Assembly: GCA_946554445.1 (NCBI GenBank)
Contig: CAMNSD010000004.1
Coordinates: forward strand, 62,001 to 126,000
Length of the DNA: 64,000 nucleotides
Origin: an uncultured Lachnospiraceae bacterium
GTDB taxonomy: Bacteria > Bacillota > Clostridia > Lachnospirales > Lachnospiraceae
Reading direction: 5' to 3'
The position numbers were made by a program, and so were the translations under genes. Positions 25,894-34,498 of this stretch are shown here, in pieces (position 1 is the first letter of the stretch; each line of letters opens with the position of its first letter). A model generated the notes under the pieces. It made no database searches. It saw only the letters and a list, made by a program, of their open reading frames with translations, and had not been told where the DNA came from.

Positions 25894-27735
25894 TCACTCA
25901 TCCCTCCCCGTCAGCATCTTCATAGGCTCTTTTCGCAAATTCCCGTAAATTCCTGCCGCCGCGATCACAGCCCCTGCTGTCACAACCGCCAGGGCGCATT
26001 CCACCGCTGCTTTCCATGAATCAGCCTGTTCATAGGACATCTCTTCCCTATCCGCTACATCCGTCACCATGCTGTTTCCAAAAGTTTTATCGTAATACTC
26101 TTCCTTTGCAACCCTATCCGCAATTGCTCCCGACAGGCAGCTGCCCGCCGCCGCACCGCATACGCTTCCCACCAGAATCAGCAGAAAAATACCCGAAAAC
26201 AGGGATACAAAACTGTGCCATTTTCGAAAACCCAGGCAGCGTTCCACGGCAGTCCGCTCTTTTTGCTTTAGAATAAAAAGCCAGGAAAAGTAGCCGAGTA
26301 CCATCAGCACCATAGAGACGCCCATGACGATCAGCAGTCTGGCAATATACTTCATATTGTTGATATTTGCCTCCATTTTTGAGTAGCCCCCATCGTAAAA
26401 AGTAATCTCCACATTGGGGATCTGCAGCTTATTCCACTTCTCCATATACTCTTCTATCGTACCGTTTGCAATACAAAAAGAAGTGTTGCTCCCGGTCATA
26501 GGCCCGCTTTCCAGAATATTATCCGCATCGCTGTTCTTCACGGAGCGGCTGGGAATGATAATCTCGTTATAGCCCAGCCCGTAATCGTCTTTTAAGCCCG
26601 ACTGTCCGCCATACATCCCTATAATCCTATAATCACCTTCCTCAAATACAGGGTAAATCTCCCCTTTGGCATTGACCATCGAAAATGCGGCAGCCGAATT
26701 AGTAGCAAATGCTCTTCCCGGCGTCCGTCCATAATTCGCATACAGAAGCGCAAGCGGCAGTTCATCTCCAATCGCAAGCCCTGCACGCTGGGCAAAAAGT
26801 TCTGACACAAGACATACCCTGTCCCCACGCGCATACTCTTCTTCCGCAAACTCCCTGCCCTGGCTGATATAGGCGCTGCCATTGTAGAATGCCATCATCA
26901 GATGAATATCATTTGTGCCTGTTACCGGAAATATATGCAGCATATAATCCAACGAAGCAATCACATTTAACCACCGTTGTCCTCTTTCCGATTCATAAAA
27001 CCCTTCTGTCACCTCATCACAGAAATGACCATCCTCCACCTCGTCCGGCACCTCGTTTCCGTCTATATAGACCTGATCGGATTCCACCACTGGATAGGGG
27101 ATGTATTCTGACACAAACTGCCCTTCAAACTCCTTTCCATCCTTATGTCCCGGATAATCCTGCAGAGACATCACATAAGTCTTATCCTTATAAAGCATCT
27201 CCGGCTTCGGATTGTGGTGATCACAAAAGTTGATGATATTCCCCTCCATAATCCCCTTTCCGGCAAGAACTCGTGTTACCTTAAATTTAATCGGATGATC
27301 AGGAACTGCATCCTCCACCGGCGATCCTTCCACGATCTCACCCATAGCCATCGCCATACCCGTACCGTACATCTCATACTGAGGCATATAGGAACCATAA
27401 AAGCACCGCCGTTCCGGCCCGGACAGATAATCCGCGCCCTCAAAATTCAGCACGGACAACGGTACGTAGGAATTATAGACAGAGGTATTATAGATATGAT
27501 AATCCTTGGTCTCCGCATCCCATATCATTCGTTCCGTTACCTTGTCCGCCTTCTGCTCCACCGTACCGATCGTCATAAAGGACTCCTCATAAGCTTCCAT
27601 CTTTTCCTGATTCATGATTAGAAATCCCCTGCCAATACTGCACAGCGCGGAGGCAAAAATAAGCAGCAGCAAAAACAGGACTGCCCTGCCCTTCATACGC
27701 AAAAGCTGACGGATACTATTCCTAAAAAGCAGCAT
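25894..27735 (-). CDS. ABC transporter permease, FtsX/MacB-like
   Basis: A 613-residue protein with one N-terminal membrane helix (GRAVLFLLLLIFASALCSIG), a large extracellular region (about residues 40-480) and three C-terminal helices (LLIVMGVSMVLMVLGYFSW, ILLILVGSVCGAAAGS, ALAVVTAGAVIAAAG), the MacB layout. The start at 27735 is favoured over 27843 because AAGGAG lies 6 nt upstream and the first residues MLLFRNSIRQLLRMKGRA are the usual permease start; the longer frame would translate through two stem-loops. It is the third gene of an XRE-permease, ATPase, permease unit. The substrate is unknown. Confidence 0.85.
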   Translation of the reverse strand: MLLFRNSIRQLLRMKGRAVLFLLLLIFASALCSIGRGFLIMNQEKMEAYEESFMTIGTVEQKADKVTERMIWDAETKDYHIYNTSVYNSYVPLSVLNFEGADYLSGPERRCFYGSYMPQYEMYGTGMAMAMGEIVEGSPVEDAVPDHPIKFKVTRVLAGKGIMEGNIINFCDHHNPKPEMLYKDKTYVMSLQDYPGHKDGKEFEGQFVSEYIPYPVVESDQVYIDGNEVPDEVEDGHFCDEVTEGFYESERGQRWLNVIASLDYMLHIFPVTGTNDIHLMMAFYNGSAYISQGREFAEEEYARGDRVCLVSELFAQRAGLAIGDELPLALLYANYGRTPGRAFATNSAAAFSMVNAKGEIYPVFEEGDYRIIGMYGGQSGLKDDYGLGYNEIIIPSRSVKNSDADNILESGPMTGSNTSFCIANGTIEEYMEKWNKLQIPNVEITFYDGGYSKMEANINNMKYIARLLIVMGVSMVLMVLGYFSWLFILKQKERTAVERCLGFRKWHSFVSLFSGIFLLILVGSVCGAAAGSCLSGAIADRVAKEEYYDKTFGNSMVTDVADREEMSYEQADSWKAAVECALAVVTAGAVIAAAGIYGNLRKEPMKMLTGRDE

Positions 27736-27779
27736 ACCAAACTCCTTCCTTACCCAATATGCAGGCTGCAAATTCATAC

Positions 27780-27845
27780 GGAGAATGCCGTATTTCAAGC
27801 ATTCTCCTGTGTGAGACGGAGTTGCAAGGCAACTCCGTCTCACAC
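27780..27845 (-). other. Two intercistronic stem-loops between ATPase and permease genes
   Basis: A perfect 17-bp stem (27809-27825 with 27829-27845, loop AAG) begins at the ATPase stop codon, followed by a 9-bp stem GGAGAATGC/GCATTCTCC (27780-27788 with 27799-27807). No T-tract follows, so it is more likely an RNA-stability or processing element than a terminator. Confidence 0.8.
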
Positions 27846-28516
27846 TAGCGTACCTGCTCCATACTTCCGTCCTTCATACGAAATACATGGTCAGTCTCCT
27901 CCGCCACCCGCTGGTTATGGGTGATGACGATTACCGTGTAACCGTCATCATGGGCCAGCTCCTTTAAAAGCGTCACCACATTTTCCTCATTTCCAGAATC
28001 CAGATTGCCGGTCGGTTCATCGGCCAGGATAATCTCCCCGCCTGCTGCCACCGCCCGTGCAATAGCCACCCGCTGCTGTTCCCCGCCGCTCATCATCTTC
28101 GGGAACTGCCTGTATATCCTGGATTCCAAACCAACCCGTTGCAAGAGCCTCTGGGCCTGCCTTGCCGCATCCTTTTTACACATCTTCTTAAATTCCAGAG
28201 GCAGCATCACATTCTCCTGGGCTGTCAGAAGCGGGAAAAGATGGAAAGCCTGATATACCACCGCCGCCTGGTTTAACCGGTAAGCATCCCTGTCCATCCC
28301 GCTTAAAGCCTCCCCCTGCACATAGATCGTCCCCTCACAGGGCTGATCCAGGCCCGCCAGAAGAGAGAGAAAAGTGCTCTTACCGCTGCCCGATTCTCCC
28401 ACGATTGCATAAAACTTTCCTTTCTCAAAAACGCAGCTGACATCCTTTACCGCATCCACCTTCTGATACTTGCTCTGATAACTGTAAGATACATGTTCTG
28501 CACGCAATATCTCCAT
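27845..28516 (-). CDS. ABC transporter ATP-binding protein (LolD/MacB type)
   Basis: The 223-residue ATPase shows Walker A GESGSGKSTFLSLLAG, signature MSGGEQQRVAIARAV and Walker B IILADEPTGNLDSG, with ITHNQRVA as the H-loop. The start at 28516 (MEILRAEHVSYSYQ) has AAGGAG/AAGG sites upstream; a longer frame to 28600 would overlap the preceding gene and begins with non-conserved sequence. It lies between an XRE-permease fusion and a plain permease, and a strong hairpin abuts its stop codon. Likely powers a heteromeric FtsX-type exporter. Confidence 0.92.
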   Translation of the reverse strand: MEILRAEHVSYSYQSKYQKVDAVKDVSCVFEKGKFYAIVGESGSGKSTFLSLLAGLDQPCEGTIYVQGEALSGMDRDAYRLNQAAVVYQAFHLFPLLTAQENVMLPLEFKKMCKKDAARQAQRLLQRVGLESRIYRQFPKMMSGGEQQRVAIARAVAAGGEIILADEPTGNLDSGNEENVVTLLKELAHDDGYTVIVITHNQRVAEETDHVFRMKDGSMEQVR

Positions 28517-28548
28517 TTTTCCTTGTCTCCTTTTCTGCTTGCTTACTC

Positions 28549-30300
28549 TCATCCTTCCACGAACAATGCTTCCATCACACTCACATCCATCAGTTTCCAC
28601 AGGGCCAGACTGTTACCCGCCATATAACATATCCCCACCAGGCCGCCGGCCAGCGCGGAACTGCCTCCATAATTCCCCTGGATCAACACCGAAAGTATGC
28701 TCCCCGCCACAACGCCTGTGACCACTAATATAAACTGTTCCACCCAGAAAATCCGGAAACACTTGCGCCTGTTCAAACCGATGGAGCGAAGCAGCGCCAT
28801 CTCATTTCTCCTGCTCTGCAACAACAGAAGCGTGATCAAATATCCCACTCCCACAATCAATATGAGCAGAAAAGGGAAAAAAAACCTTACTGTGTCAATC
28901 ACCTGCCTCAGATGCTCCGCCGTTCTGATAAAAGTCGCATCGTTGACATTTAATGCCGTGCCATTTAAAGAACCATCCGGAATGGTAGGCGCCGCACTTC
29001 GAAACCCCAATTCCTTCATCTCCTGCTTAAATTCATTCATATACAAAGGATCTGCCAAGACAAAGGAAGCTGAACTCGCAAAGAAGGATATCCCCTCCTC
29101 TGCATAAGAATTTCTCACCGCATGAAAAGGGACGATCACATCCGGCGGCACCACAAACTGGTCGTTCCATCCGCCCCTCATATCCACATACCCGGCAATC
29201 TCGTATTCCACCGTCTGCAAGGGATTCATAAAAAGTTCGGCGTAACGCTCATTCTCCCGATAGTAATACCATTGGCAGAGTGTAATCTTATCCCCCAGCT
29301 TCCAGCCATTCTTCTCTAAAAGCCGTTCGGACACGATACATTTCGCCGCCGTGCCCTGCAGCATGGACGCGTCCTCCCCTGTATTCCACACGATATCACT
29401 CTCTGAGATGCCTCCCAGAGCCTCGATGCAGTTTACCCCTTCCAGAAATAAATTCAGTGTATGCCACTCACCGGGTATGACTTTGTCAACTCCCGCTTTT
29501 AGCCGTACATCCATTTGCAGTTGATCCACATAAACAGAATCCAGAAGTCCCTGCACCAGTTGGTCTTTGATAAAAATACCGGACTGCCTGCTGCCGTCCG
29601 CCGTGGTAATATAGGCATTTACCGGAATCGCTTCCGGCAGCATGGCAAGCTGCTGTTCATTATTGGCAATATTGGACAGATACGTATGGAGCAAAAACAC
29701 TACTAGCATATCCATGAGAATCGTCAAAAGGCTCTTCACCTTATGTCTGCCAATCTTCACTTCCCTGATGGTCTCGTTTTTCCACAAAAGATAAACCGCT
29801 CCGGCGCCGCACAGGATGATCAAAATACCGGCCCACACATAGAAAAATACCGGGTTTTCATACCAGGCGCCGCTTGGGCTCTCCCATAGGCTCTCCGAAA
29901 CCATTCCGGTTTTTTGCCCGGCCAAATATCGGATGCCTACACAGATCAGGTAGAGAATACCGCAGGTACAGGCTCCTAGGAGCACCTGGACTTTCCACAT
30001 CCGCCTTTTCCACTCCTCTTCCTGTCTGGACTGGGAGATGGTCTGTGCCACAATCTGTTCCGCCTCCTGCCTATCTATCTCGGATTCTTCGCTTCTTTCA
30101 CTCTGCATCAACTCTAAGAGGCTCACCCCAAGACACTCCGCCAGCGGCTCCAATATTTTAATGTCCGGAAAACCGGCTCCGTTTTCCCATTTGGAAACAG
30201 CTTTGTCTGAAACATGGATCTGTTCCGCAAGCTGCTTCTGCGTCAGCCCCTTGCCCTGCCTGGCCTCCCGTATGAATCTGCCGAATTTTATGTTATCCAT
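28549..30300 (-). CDS. XRE DNA-binding domain fused to an FtsX-type ABC permease
   Basis: The 583-residue protein begins with a cytoplasmic helix-turn-helix domain (residues about 3-62: GKGLTQKQLAEQIHVSDKAVSKWENG, then ILEPLAECLGVSLLELM), a linker, then membrane helices (VLLGACTCGILYLICVGI, FFYVWAGILIILCGAGAVY), a large external domain (about 215-440) and three C-terminal helices around LRSIGLNRRKCFRIFWVEQF. The start at 30300 has GGAGG 5 nt upstream. The fusion implies a permease that also binds DNA, perhaps controlling its own operon in response to transport. It is the first gene of the three-gene unit and is preceded by a structured leader. Confidence 0.88.
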   Translation of the reverse strand: MDNIKFGRFIREARQGKGLTQKQLAEQIHVSDKAVSKWENGAGFPDIKILEPLAECLGVSLLELMQSERSEESEIDRQEAEQIVAQTISQSRQEEEWKRRMWKVQVLLGACTCGILYLICVGIRYLAGQKTGMVSESLWESPSGAWYENPVFFYVWAGILIILCGAGAVYLLWKNETIREVKIGRHKVKSLLTILMDMLVVFLLHTYLSNIANNEQQLAMLPEAIPVNAYITTADGSRQSGIFIKDQLVQGLLDSVYVDQLQMDVRLKAGVDKVIPGEWHTLNLFLEGVNCIEALGGISESDIVWNTGEDASMLQGTAAKCIVSERLLEKNGWKLGDKITLCQWYYYRENERYAELFMNPLQTVEYEIAGYVDMRGGWNDQFVVPPDVIVPFHAVRNSYAEEGISFFASSASFVLADPLYMNEFKQEMKELGFRSAAPTIPDGSLNGTALNVNDATFIRTAEHLRQVIDTVRFFFPFLLILIVGVGYLITLLLLQSRRNEMALLRSIGLNRRKCFRIFWVEQFILVVTGVVAGSILSVLIQGNYGGSSALAGGLVGICYMAGNSLALWKLMDVSVMEALFVEG

Positions 30301-30340
30301 ACTAACCTCCATGTCAGAGCAGTTTACTGCGATGACACGC

Positions 30341-30476
30341 GATGAGAAATTCGCGCAGGCGATTTCTCATCTGCGATCAAGGCATATTTGAGACTCTGAC
30401 TCAAATTGCCGATTGAAAAATAAGGTCATCAGACTTATTTTTCAATCTAACCCCCATGATTCCACTTTGTGGAATC
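30341..30476 (-). other. Cluster of four stem-loops upstream of the XRE-permease gene
   Basis: Four inverted repeats in tandem: GATGAGAAAT/ATTTCTCATC (30341-30350, 30362-30371), TTTGAG/CTCAAA (30387-30392, 30400-30405), a 14-bp stem (30411-30424, 30434-30447) and GATTCCAC/GTGGAATC (30458-30465, 30469-30476). They lie between a terminator and the start codon, so they would form the leader RNA or frame the promoter. Confidence 0.75.
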
Positions 30477-30534
30477 TCAAATCTTCCATGTCAAGACAGC
30501 TTCTGCCTATACTTTCTTTTATACGCCAACCATA

Positions 30535-30564
30535 TAAAAAGAGCAATCTACGAATTGTAGACTG
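30535..30564 (-). terminator. Intrinsic terminator after the 59-residue protein gene
   Basis: On the minus strand CAGTCTAC and GTAGATTG pair over 8 bp (one G-U) and are followed by CTCTTTTTATA, 19 bp after the stop codon of the small gene. Confidence 0.7.
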
Positions 30565-30582
30565 CCCTGAAATGCTGGGGTT

Positions 30583-30762
30583 TTATGCATTTTGCTTTCT
30601 GTTTCGTTGTATAACAGAACTCTTAAATGCCTTATACATTGCAGGTGATAATTCCGGAGAATCCTCATCAAACACGATCGGTCTTTTCTTTGCCTCCATT
30701 ACTTCCCGTAACTGCTCTTCCGTCGGATTTTGCCCTTTATTAATAGTGTATGTTCTGGTCAT
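30583..30762 (-). CDS. Small conserved protein (59 aa), antitoxin-like
   Basis: The minus strand from ATG 30762 encodes 59 residues: MTRTYTINKGQNPTEEQLRE, a middle with KKRPIVFDEDSPELSP, and a basic tail. The pattern TEEQLREVMEAKKRPIVFDEDSPELSPAM is split by me for length; the segment PIVFDEDSPELSP is characteristic of small Firmicutes proteins commonly found beside RelE/HicA-like toxins. GAGAGG lies 7 nt upstream. No toxin gene follows; the gene ends at its own terminator. Antitoxin function is inference only. Confidence 0.65.
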   Translation of the reverse strand: MTRTYTINKGQNPTEEQLREVMEAKKRPIVFDEDSPELSPAMYKAFKSSVIQRNRKQNA

Positions 30763-30836
30763 AATATAACCTCTTCTCTACTTCGTAATCATCTCCTAAT
30801 TTTCATGTATATTATAACATACAAATATATCTTTTT

Positions 30837-32402
30837 CTATATAGGTCCATACTTATCCTGCCCTTCCTCCCACACATAGACAACAGGGATTTCTTCTCCG
30901 GCCGCATTATCCCACATGCCTGCCACAAAAGACTTACCTGTTCCCTGTTCAAAAATCACGGAAAATTCGCCGGGACTGCAGTTGGGAATCTCTTTCCCCA
31001 ATAACTCAAGTTCCCCGTCCTTTCTCACTGTGTACAGAGCATACAAATTGACCGCGGAAGAACCATAACTTCCGATTGTAAAATCGGGACAGCTATCCTG
31101 GTTGTAATCCGTAACCATAATCTCAAAGGTTCCGGGAAAGTTCAGCCGTTTCCCTTCAGCAAAGTCCTGATTCAACTCCCGCTTCGATAATACTTCGCCT
31201 TCCGCATCCGTTACAGCCAGATAATATGCGCCTATATAGTTTTCCTCATAAATACCGCCGCCCAGGCCAAACTCTTCCGCACTGCCATATATTCCCTCTT
31301 CCAGCCAGAGTTCCACGATATATATGCCATCTTCCGTTTCCAGTTCTTTCCGGCAGATACGGTACTCTTCCAGTTCCCATGGCCCATCCCCGGTATATTC
31401 CTCATCCTCGTGCCAGAAACCATCCTCACTGATGCGCCACCATTCATCCACCTGAAAAGCACCGTTCTCATAGCCGAGTACGGCAAACAATCCATACCAC
31501 GACCATTTGTCAAACAGATGGAGTTTGCACACCAGTTTCTCTTCTCCGTTATCATTCAGAATAAAGTTATCCCAGACAGTACTCTCCATCTCCTCATTAA
31601 AACAATTGCCATAGGACAGATCTTCCCACTGATAGGTGTTGATTGGCACCAGGGTTTCATAATCACCTACCGATACGCGAATCAGGTTTTCATGTATCTC
31701 GTGAGCGGGCTCCTGATACATAAGAATGGTCTGCTCATAGCCTTCCCCAGACTCCTGAAAAGGCAGCTTCGCCTTCTCGTATGCATCGCCGTGTTTCTCA
31801 TAAATCACCATATCCCCAAAACCGCGCATATCCGTACTAGTATCATAAGTAAGGGAAAAGATAATCTCATTTTCCCCGTCCCCGTTGATATCCGCTCCCT
31901 TCACATGCGGAAATCCTGTGCCATACACTCCTTTCTCCATATCGATTATGATGCCGTTTCCCAGTTCAATCCGATAATGGCAAAATTCTGTGTCCCCCAC
32001 AGGCTCCCGATAAACCCTGTCATAGATGCCGTCGTTATCATAATCCTGCTCCCGGAACTCCTGACCGATACTGCCGCTGTAGGCATCCTCATAGCCAAAG
32101 TAGCTCCAATGGTCAAAGGGAGATTCTTCCGTATATTCTCCATCCTCGCTGCTCTTTGCAGACTCTTCTACAGCAGTTCCTGTCACTTCGGATACCATCT
32201 TTTCATTTTCTTCGCTGTCACCTGTAGTCTCGTCTGGACTTTCCAGCTTTTCCGGATTTTCCTCCTGCTTCGCTGCTGTCTGTTCCTGCTCCCTGACATC
32301 CGCTTCCCCTGTTTTACAGCCGCTTAAGACAACCACTGCCACCATCAGGAGTACGATATTTCCTATCCATGCCTTTTTGATTTTTCCTAAAAAAAACATC
32401 AT
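30837..32402 (-). CDS. Lipoprotein with FG-GAP/VCBS-like repeats
   Basis: The 521-residue protein has a type-II signal peptide (KAWIGNIVLLMVAVVVLSGC; lipobox LSGC), an acidic Glu/Ser/Thr-rich linker, then a domain with Ca-binding-like loops: DYDNDGIYDRVYREP, DINGDGENEIIFSL and DYNQDSCPDFTIGS, as in FG-GAP/VCBS beta-propeller repeats. It would be anchored on the outer face of the membrane. The ATG at 32402 (MMFFLGKIKK) is chosen because GGAGG lies 9 nt upstream; the frame is open further to 32453. Ligand and role are unknown. It stands alone between two oppositely characterised regions, on the same strand. Confidence 0.85.
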   Translation of the reverse strand: MMFFLGKIKKAWIGNIVLLMVAVVVLSGCKTGEADVREQEQTAAKQEENPEKLESPDETTGDSEENEKMVSEVTGTAVEESAKSSEDGEYTEESPFDHWSYFGYEDAYSGSIGQEFREQDYDNDGIYDRVYREPVGDTEFCHYRIELGNGIIIDMEKGVYGTGFPHVKGADINGDGENEIIFSLTYDTSTDMRGFGDMVIYEKHGDAYEKAKLPFQESGEGYEQTILMYQEPAHEIHENLIRVSVGDYETLVPINTYQWEDLSYGNCFNEEMESTVWDNFILNDNGEEKLVCKLHLFDKWSWYGLFAVLGYENGAFQVDEWWRISEDGFWHEDEEYTGDGPWELEEYRICRKELETEDGIYIVELWLEEGIYGSAEEFGLGGGIYEENYIGAYYLAVTDAEGEVLSKRELNQDFAEGKRLNFPGTFEIMVTDYNQDSCPDFTIGSYGSSAVNLYALYTVRKDGELELLGKEIPNCSPGEFSVIFEQGTGKSFVAGMWDNAAGEEIPVVYVWEEGQDKYGPI

Positions 32403-32508
32403 TAGAGATTTCCTCCTCTGTCTGTCTCCACCGACAATATCCTCATGCGCCACTTCATCAATAGTTCAATATCCGTAAACTCTGCTTTTCGTATTTTTAT
32501 ATCCATGA

Positions 32509-32931
32509 TTAAGCACTCGCTTTCATAACTATCGGCAGTCTTGCCGTGTCGGGTTTTCCGTTGCTGTTAAGTGGTATCTGCGGCATTTTTACAATAAATT
32601 CAGGTATCATAAATTTGGCAAGGTTTTCCGAAAGTTCTTTGCGAACTTCGGACACTCTTATTTCCTGTGTGGACGGAACAATATAGGCTGTCATATATGA
32701 AAGCCCGTCCTCGTCCGTAAATGCCCTCACAACAGCCTGCTCTATGCCGCTGCATTGATAAAGCCTTGCTTCCACTTCCATAACCTCAACACGTTTTCCG
32801 TATATCATAATCTGTGTGTCCTTGCGGTGTAGAAAGGCAATGTCGCCGCTTGGGAGAAAATAGACCAAATCTCCGCTATGATAGATTACACCGCTGTCAA
32901 GATAGATTACTGCAATAAGAAGCGAAGCCAT
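32509..32931 (-). pseudogene. Truncated adenylation (AMP-binding) domain, C-terminal part only
   Basis: The 140-residue ORF matches only the end of an NRPS/DltA-type adenylation domain: core A7 YHSGDLVYFLPSGD, A8 LHRKDTQIMIYGKRVEVMEVE, and A10 near PLNSNGKPDTARL with the catalytic Lys. The first 350 or so residues, including the nucleotide-binding motifs, are missing, so adenylation is impossible alone. Yet it has an ATG with GGAGGG about 10 nt upstream and an intact frame, and is the last gene of the MarR-controlled cluster (51 bp after the radical SAM gene). It could be a relic or a reused lid domain. Confidence 0.8.
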
Positions 32932-32982
32932 ATTATATTTATCCCTCCTCCATTTTGTGATATTGATAGATACTGATACGTT

Positions 32983-33870
32983 TCATGTTTTTTTCACTGC
33001 CGATTTTTTTATTTCACTGTGATAGAAATAATTGACAATTACGGGCGGGGCATTAAAGTCCTTATGTATGCTGTCATCATTTGTCACATAATCAAGCCCG
33101 ATTTCGGCGGCAAAGGCTTTACATTCTTTGTCAAGGTTTATCCAGAAACTTAAGTCTTTGCAATCGTATATTTCATGGTACAGAGGGTAAAGCTGCGGGT
33201 ACTTTTCCCGTATGTAATCCATAATGACGGTTTTGTAACCACCCCGCAGGTTAAGGTTCTCCAACCATATCAGATTGCATTGTGACATTGCCTGCCGGAT
33301 AATCGCTTTTATATCCGTAATGCCGGGAAATATCGGGGAGATAAAGCAGGTAGTCCGCACGCCCGCAAGATAAAACGCTTTCATGGCGGCAAGCCGTCTT
33401 TCTATAGAAACGGCATTATCCATATCCTCCCGAAAATTTTCGTCCAGTGTGTTAATTGACCACGAAACACGGGCATTGGGAAACGTCTTTATCAAATCAA
33501 GGTCACGCAGTATCAGATCGGATTTTGTGGCAATGCTTAACTTTGCGCAGCTTCCTTTTAGCTGTTCCAGTAAAGCCCTTGTGCGCCCGTAGGTTTCTTC
33601 CTGTGGATTGTAAGGGTCAGTGACAGAACCGATAAACAGCTCCTTGTCTTTGTACTTTCCGGGGTTTTTGATTTCTTTCCAGTATTTTATATCTAAGAAA
33701 GTCCCCCAATCCTCCGTATGCCCCGTAAAGCGTTTCATAAAGGACGCATAACAGTATTTGCAGGCATGGGTACACCCTGCATACGGATTTACGGAATATT
33801 CACAAACAGGAAGGTTGGATTTTGATAAAATGCTTTTTACTTCAACCTCTTTTATCTTTAATGACTCCAT
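32983..33870 (-). CDS. Radical SAM protein, SPL/Rv2578c-like
   Basis: The 295-residue protein has the radical SAM cluster motif CTHACKYC (C-x3-C-x2-C) within YSVNPYAGCTHACKYCYASFMKRF, the N-terminal signature of SplB/Rv2578c-type proteins, then GSVTDPYNPQEETYGRTRALLEQL and NARVSWSINTLDENFREDMD. It would bind a [4Fe-4S] cluster and cleave S-adenosylmethionine; the substrate is unknown. The ATG at 33870 follows the nitroreductase TAA by 2 bp, with GGGAG 10 nt upstream, so the two are coupled. It is the fifth gene of the MarR-led operon and ends in a basic IKKSAVKKT tail. Confidence 0.9.
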   Translation of the reverse strand: MESLKIKEVEVKSILSKSNLPVCEYSVNPYAGCTHACKYCYASFMKRFTGHTEDWGTFLDIKYWKEIKNPGKYKDKELFIGSVTDPYNPQEETYGRTRALLEQLKGSCAKLSIATKSDLILRDLDLIKTFPNARVSWSINTLDENFREDMDNAVSIERRLAAMKAFYLAGVRTTCFISPIFPGITDIKAIIRQAMSQCNLIWLENLNLRGGYKTVIMDYIREKYPQLYPLYHEIYDCKDLSFWINLDKECKAFAAEIGLDYVTNDDSIHKDFNAPPVIVNYFYHSEIKKSAVKKT

Positions 33871-33872
33871 CC

Positions 33873-34484
33873 TTACCACGCTCCCATATGTATTTGCTTA
33901 TCAGGCTTTGTATCGTACTGTTCCAAAACCAGTTCATCCTCCTTCGGATACCCGATGCCTATAAAGCAGGGCGTCATCCAGCCATTCGGTACGCCAAGTT
34001 TATCAAGCACAATGTTATGCTCTTTATTCAGCGGTATGCGCAGGGAATAGCCAAGCCCCTCATTGATAACGGCGAGCATCATGTTTTCAGCGACACACCA
34101 TGCAGTGGTAAGGGGATTCAGCTTGCTCACCCACTCGGCGTTGAGCCGGGCGCATTTGAATAAGGGAACGATTACGTATGGACAGTCCACAAGCATTGTA
34201 TACTGCCTCGGCATAGCATAAGCATACATTTTTTGCGCAAGATTGAGCTTCCTGTTTTCGTATTTGCCCTTGTCAAATTTCTCTGCAATGTATTTGGCAT
34301 AGCCAAAAGCATTTTCCTTTTCTTCTTTTGTATGGAGAACAATAAACTGCCAGTTTCTGTAATGATCCCATGAGGGTGCTTTCATTCCCGCTTCAATAAT
34401 GCGTTTTATCACTTCAAACGCAACATCCCTGTCCGTCCATTCCCTGCTGGTTCTTCTCCTGTCTATCACTTCATTAAATTCCAC
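33873..34484 (-). CDS. Nitroreductase-family protein
   Basis: The 203-residue flavoprotein starts with GTG at 34484 (AAGGAGG 9 nt upstream). Residues 1-50 contain the FMN-phosphate Arg cluster RRRTSREWTDRDV and AGMKAPSWDHYRNWQF; the C-terminal part has AENMMLAVINEGLGYSLRIP and CFIGIGYPKEDE, both expected. Such enzymes reduce nitro compounds, quinones or enones with NAD(P)H. It sits between the DUF1848 and radical SAM genes on one transcript. Confidence 0.9.
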   Translation of the reverse strand: MEFNEVIDRRRTSREWTDRDVAFEVIKRIIEAGMKAPSWDHYRNWQFIVLHTKEEKENAFGYAKYIAEKFDKGKYENRKLNLAQKMYAYAMPRQYTMLVDCPYVIVPLFKCARLNAEWVSKLNPLTTAWCVAENMMLAVINEGLGYSLRIPLNKEHNIVLDKLGVPNGWMTPCFIGIGYPKEDELVLEQYDTKPDKQIHMGAW

Positions 34485-34498
34485 TTCATCAATCCTCC

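Noticed and set aside
25736-27843. Permease start at 27843
   Set aside because: The extra 36 residues are translated from two intergenic stem-loops; ATG 27735 has an AAGGAG site.
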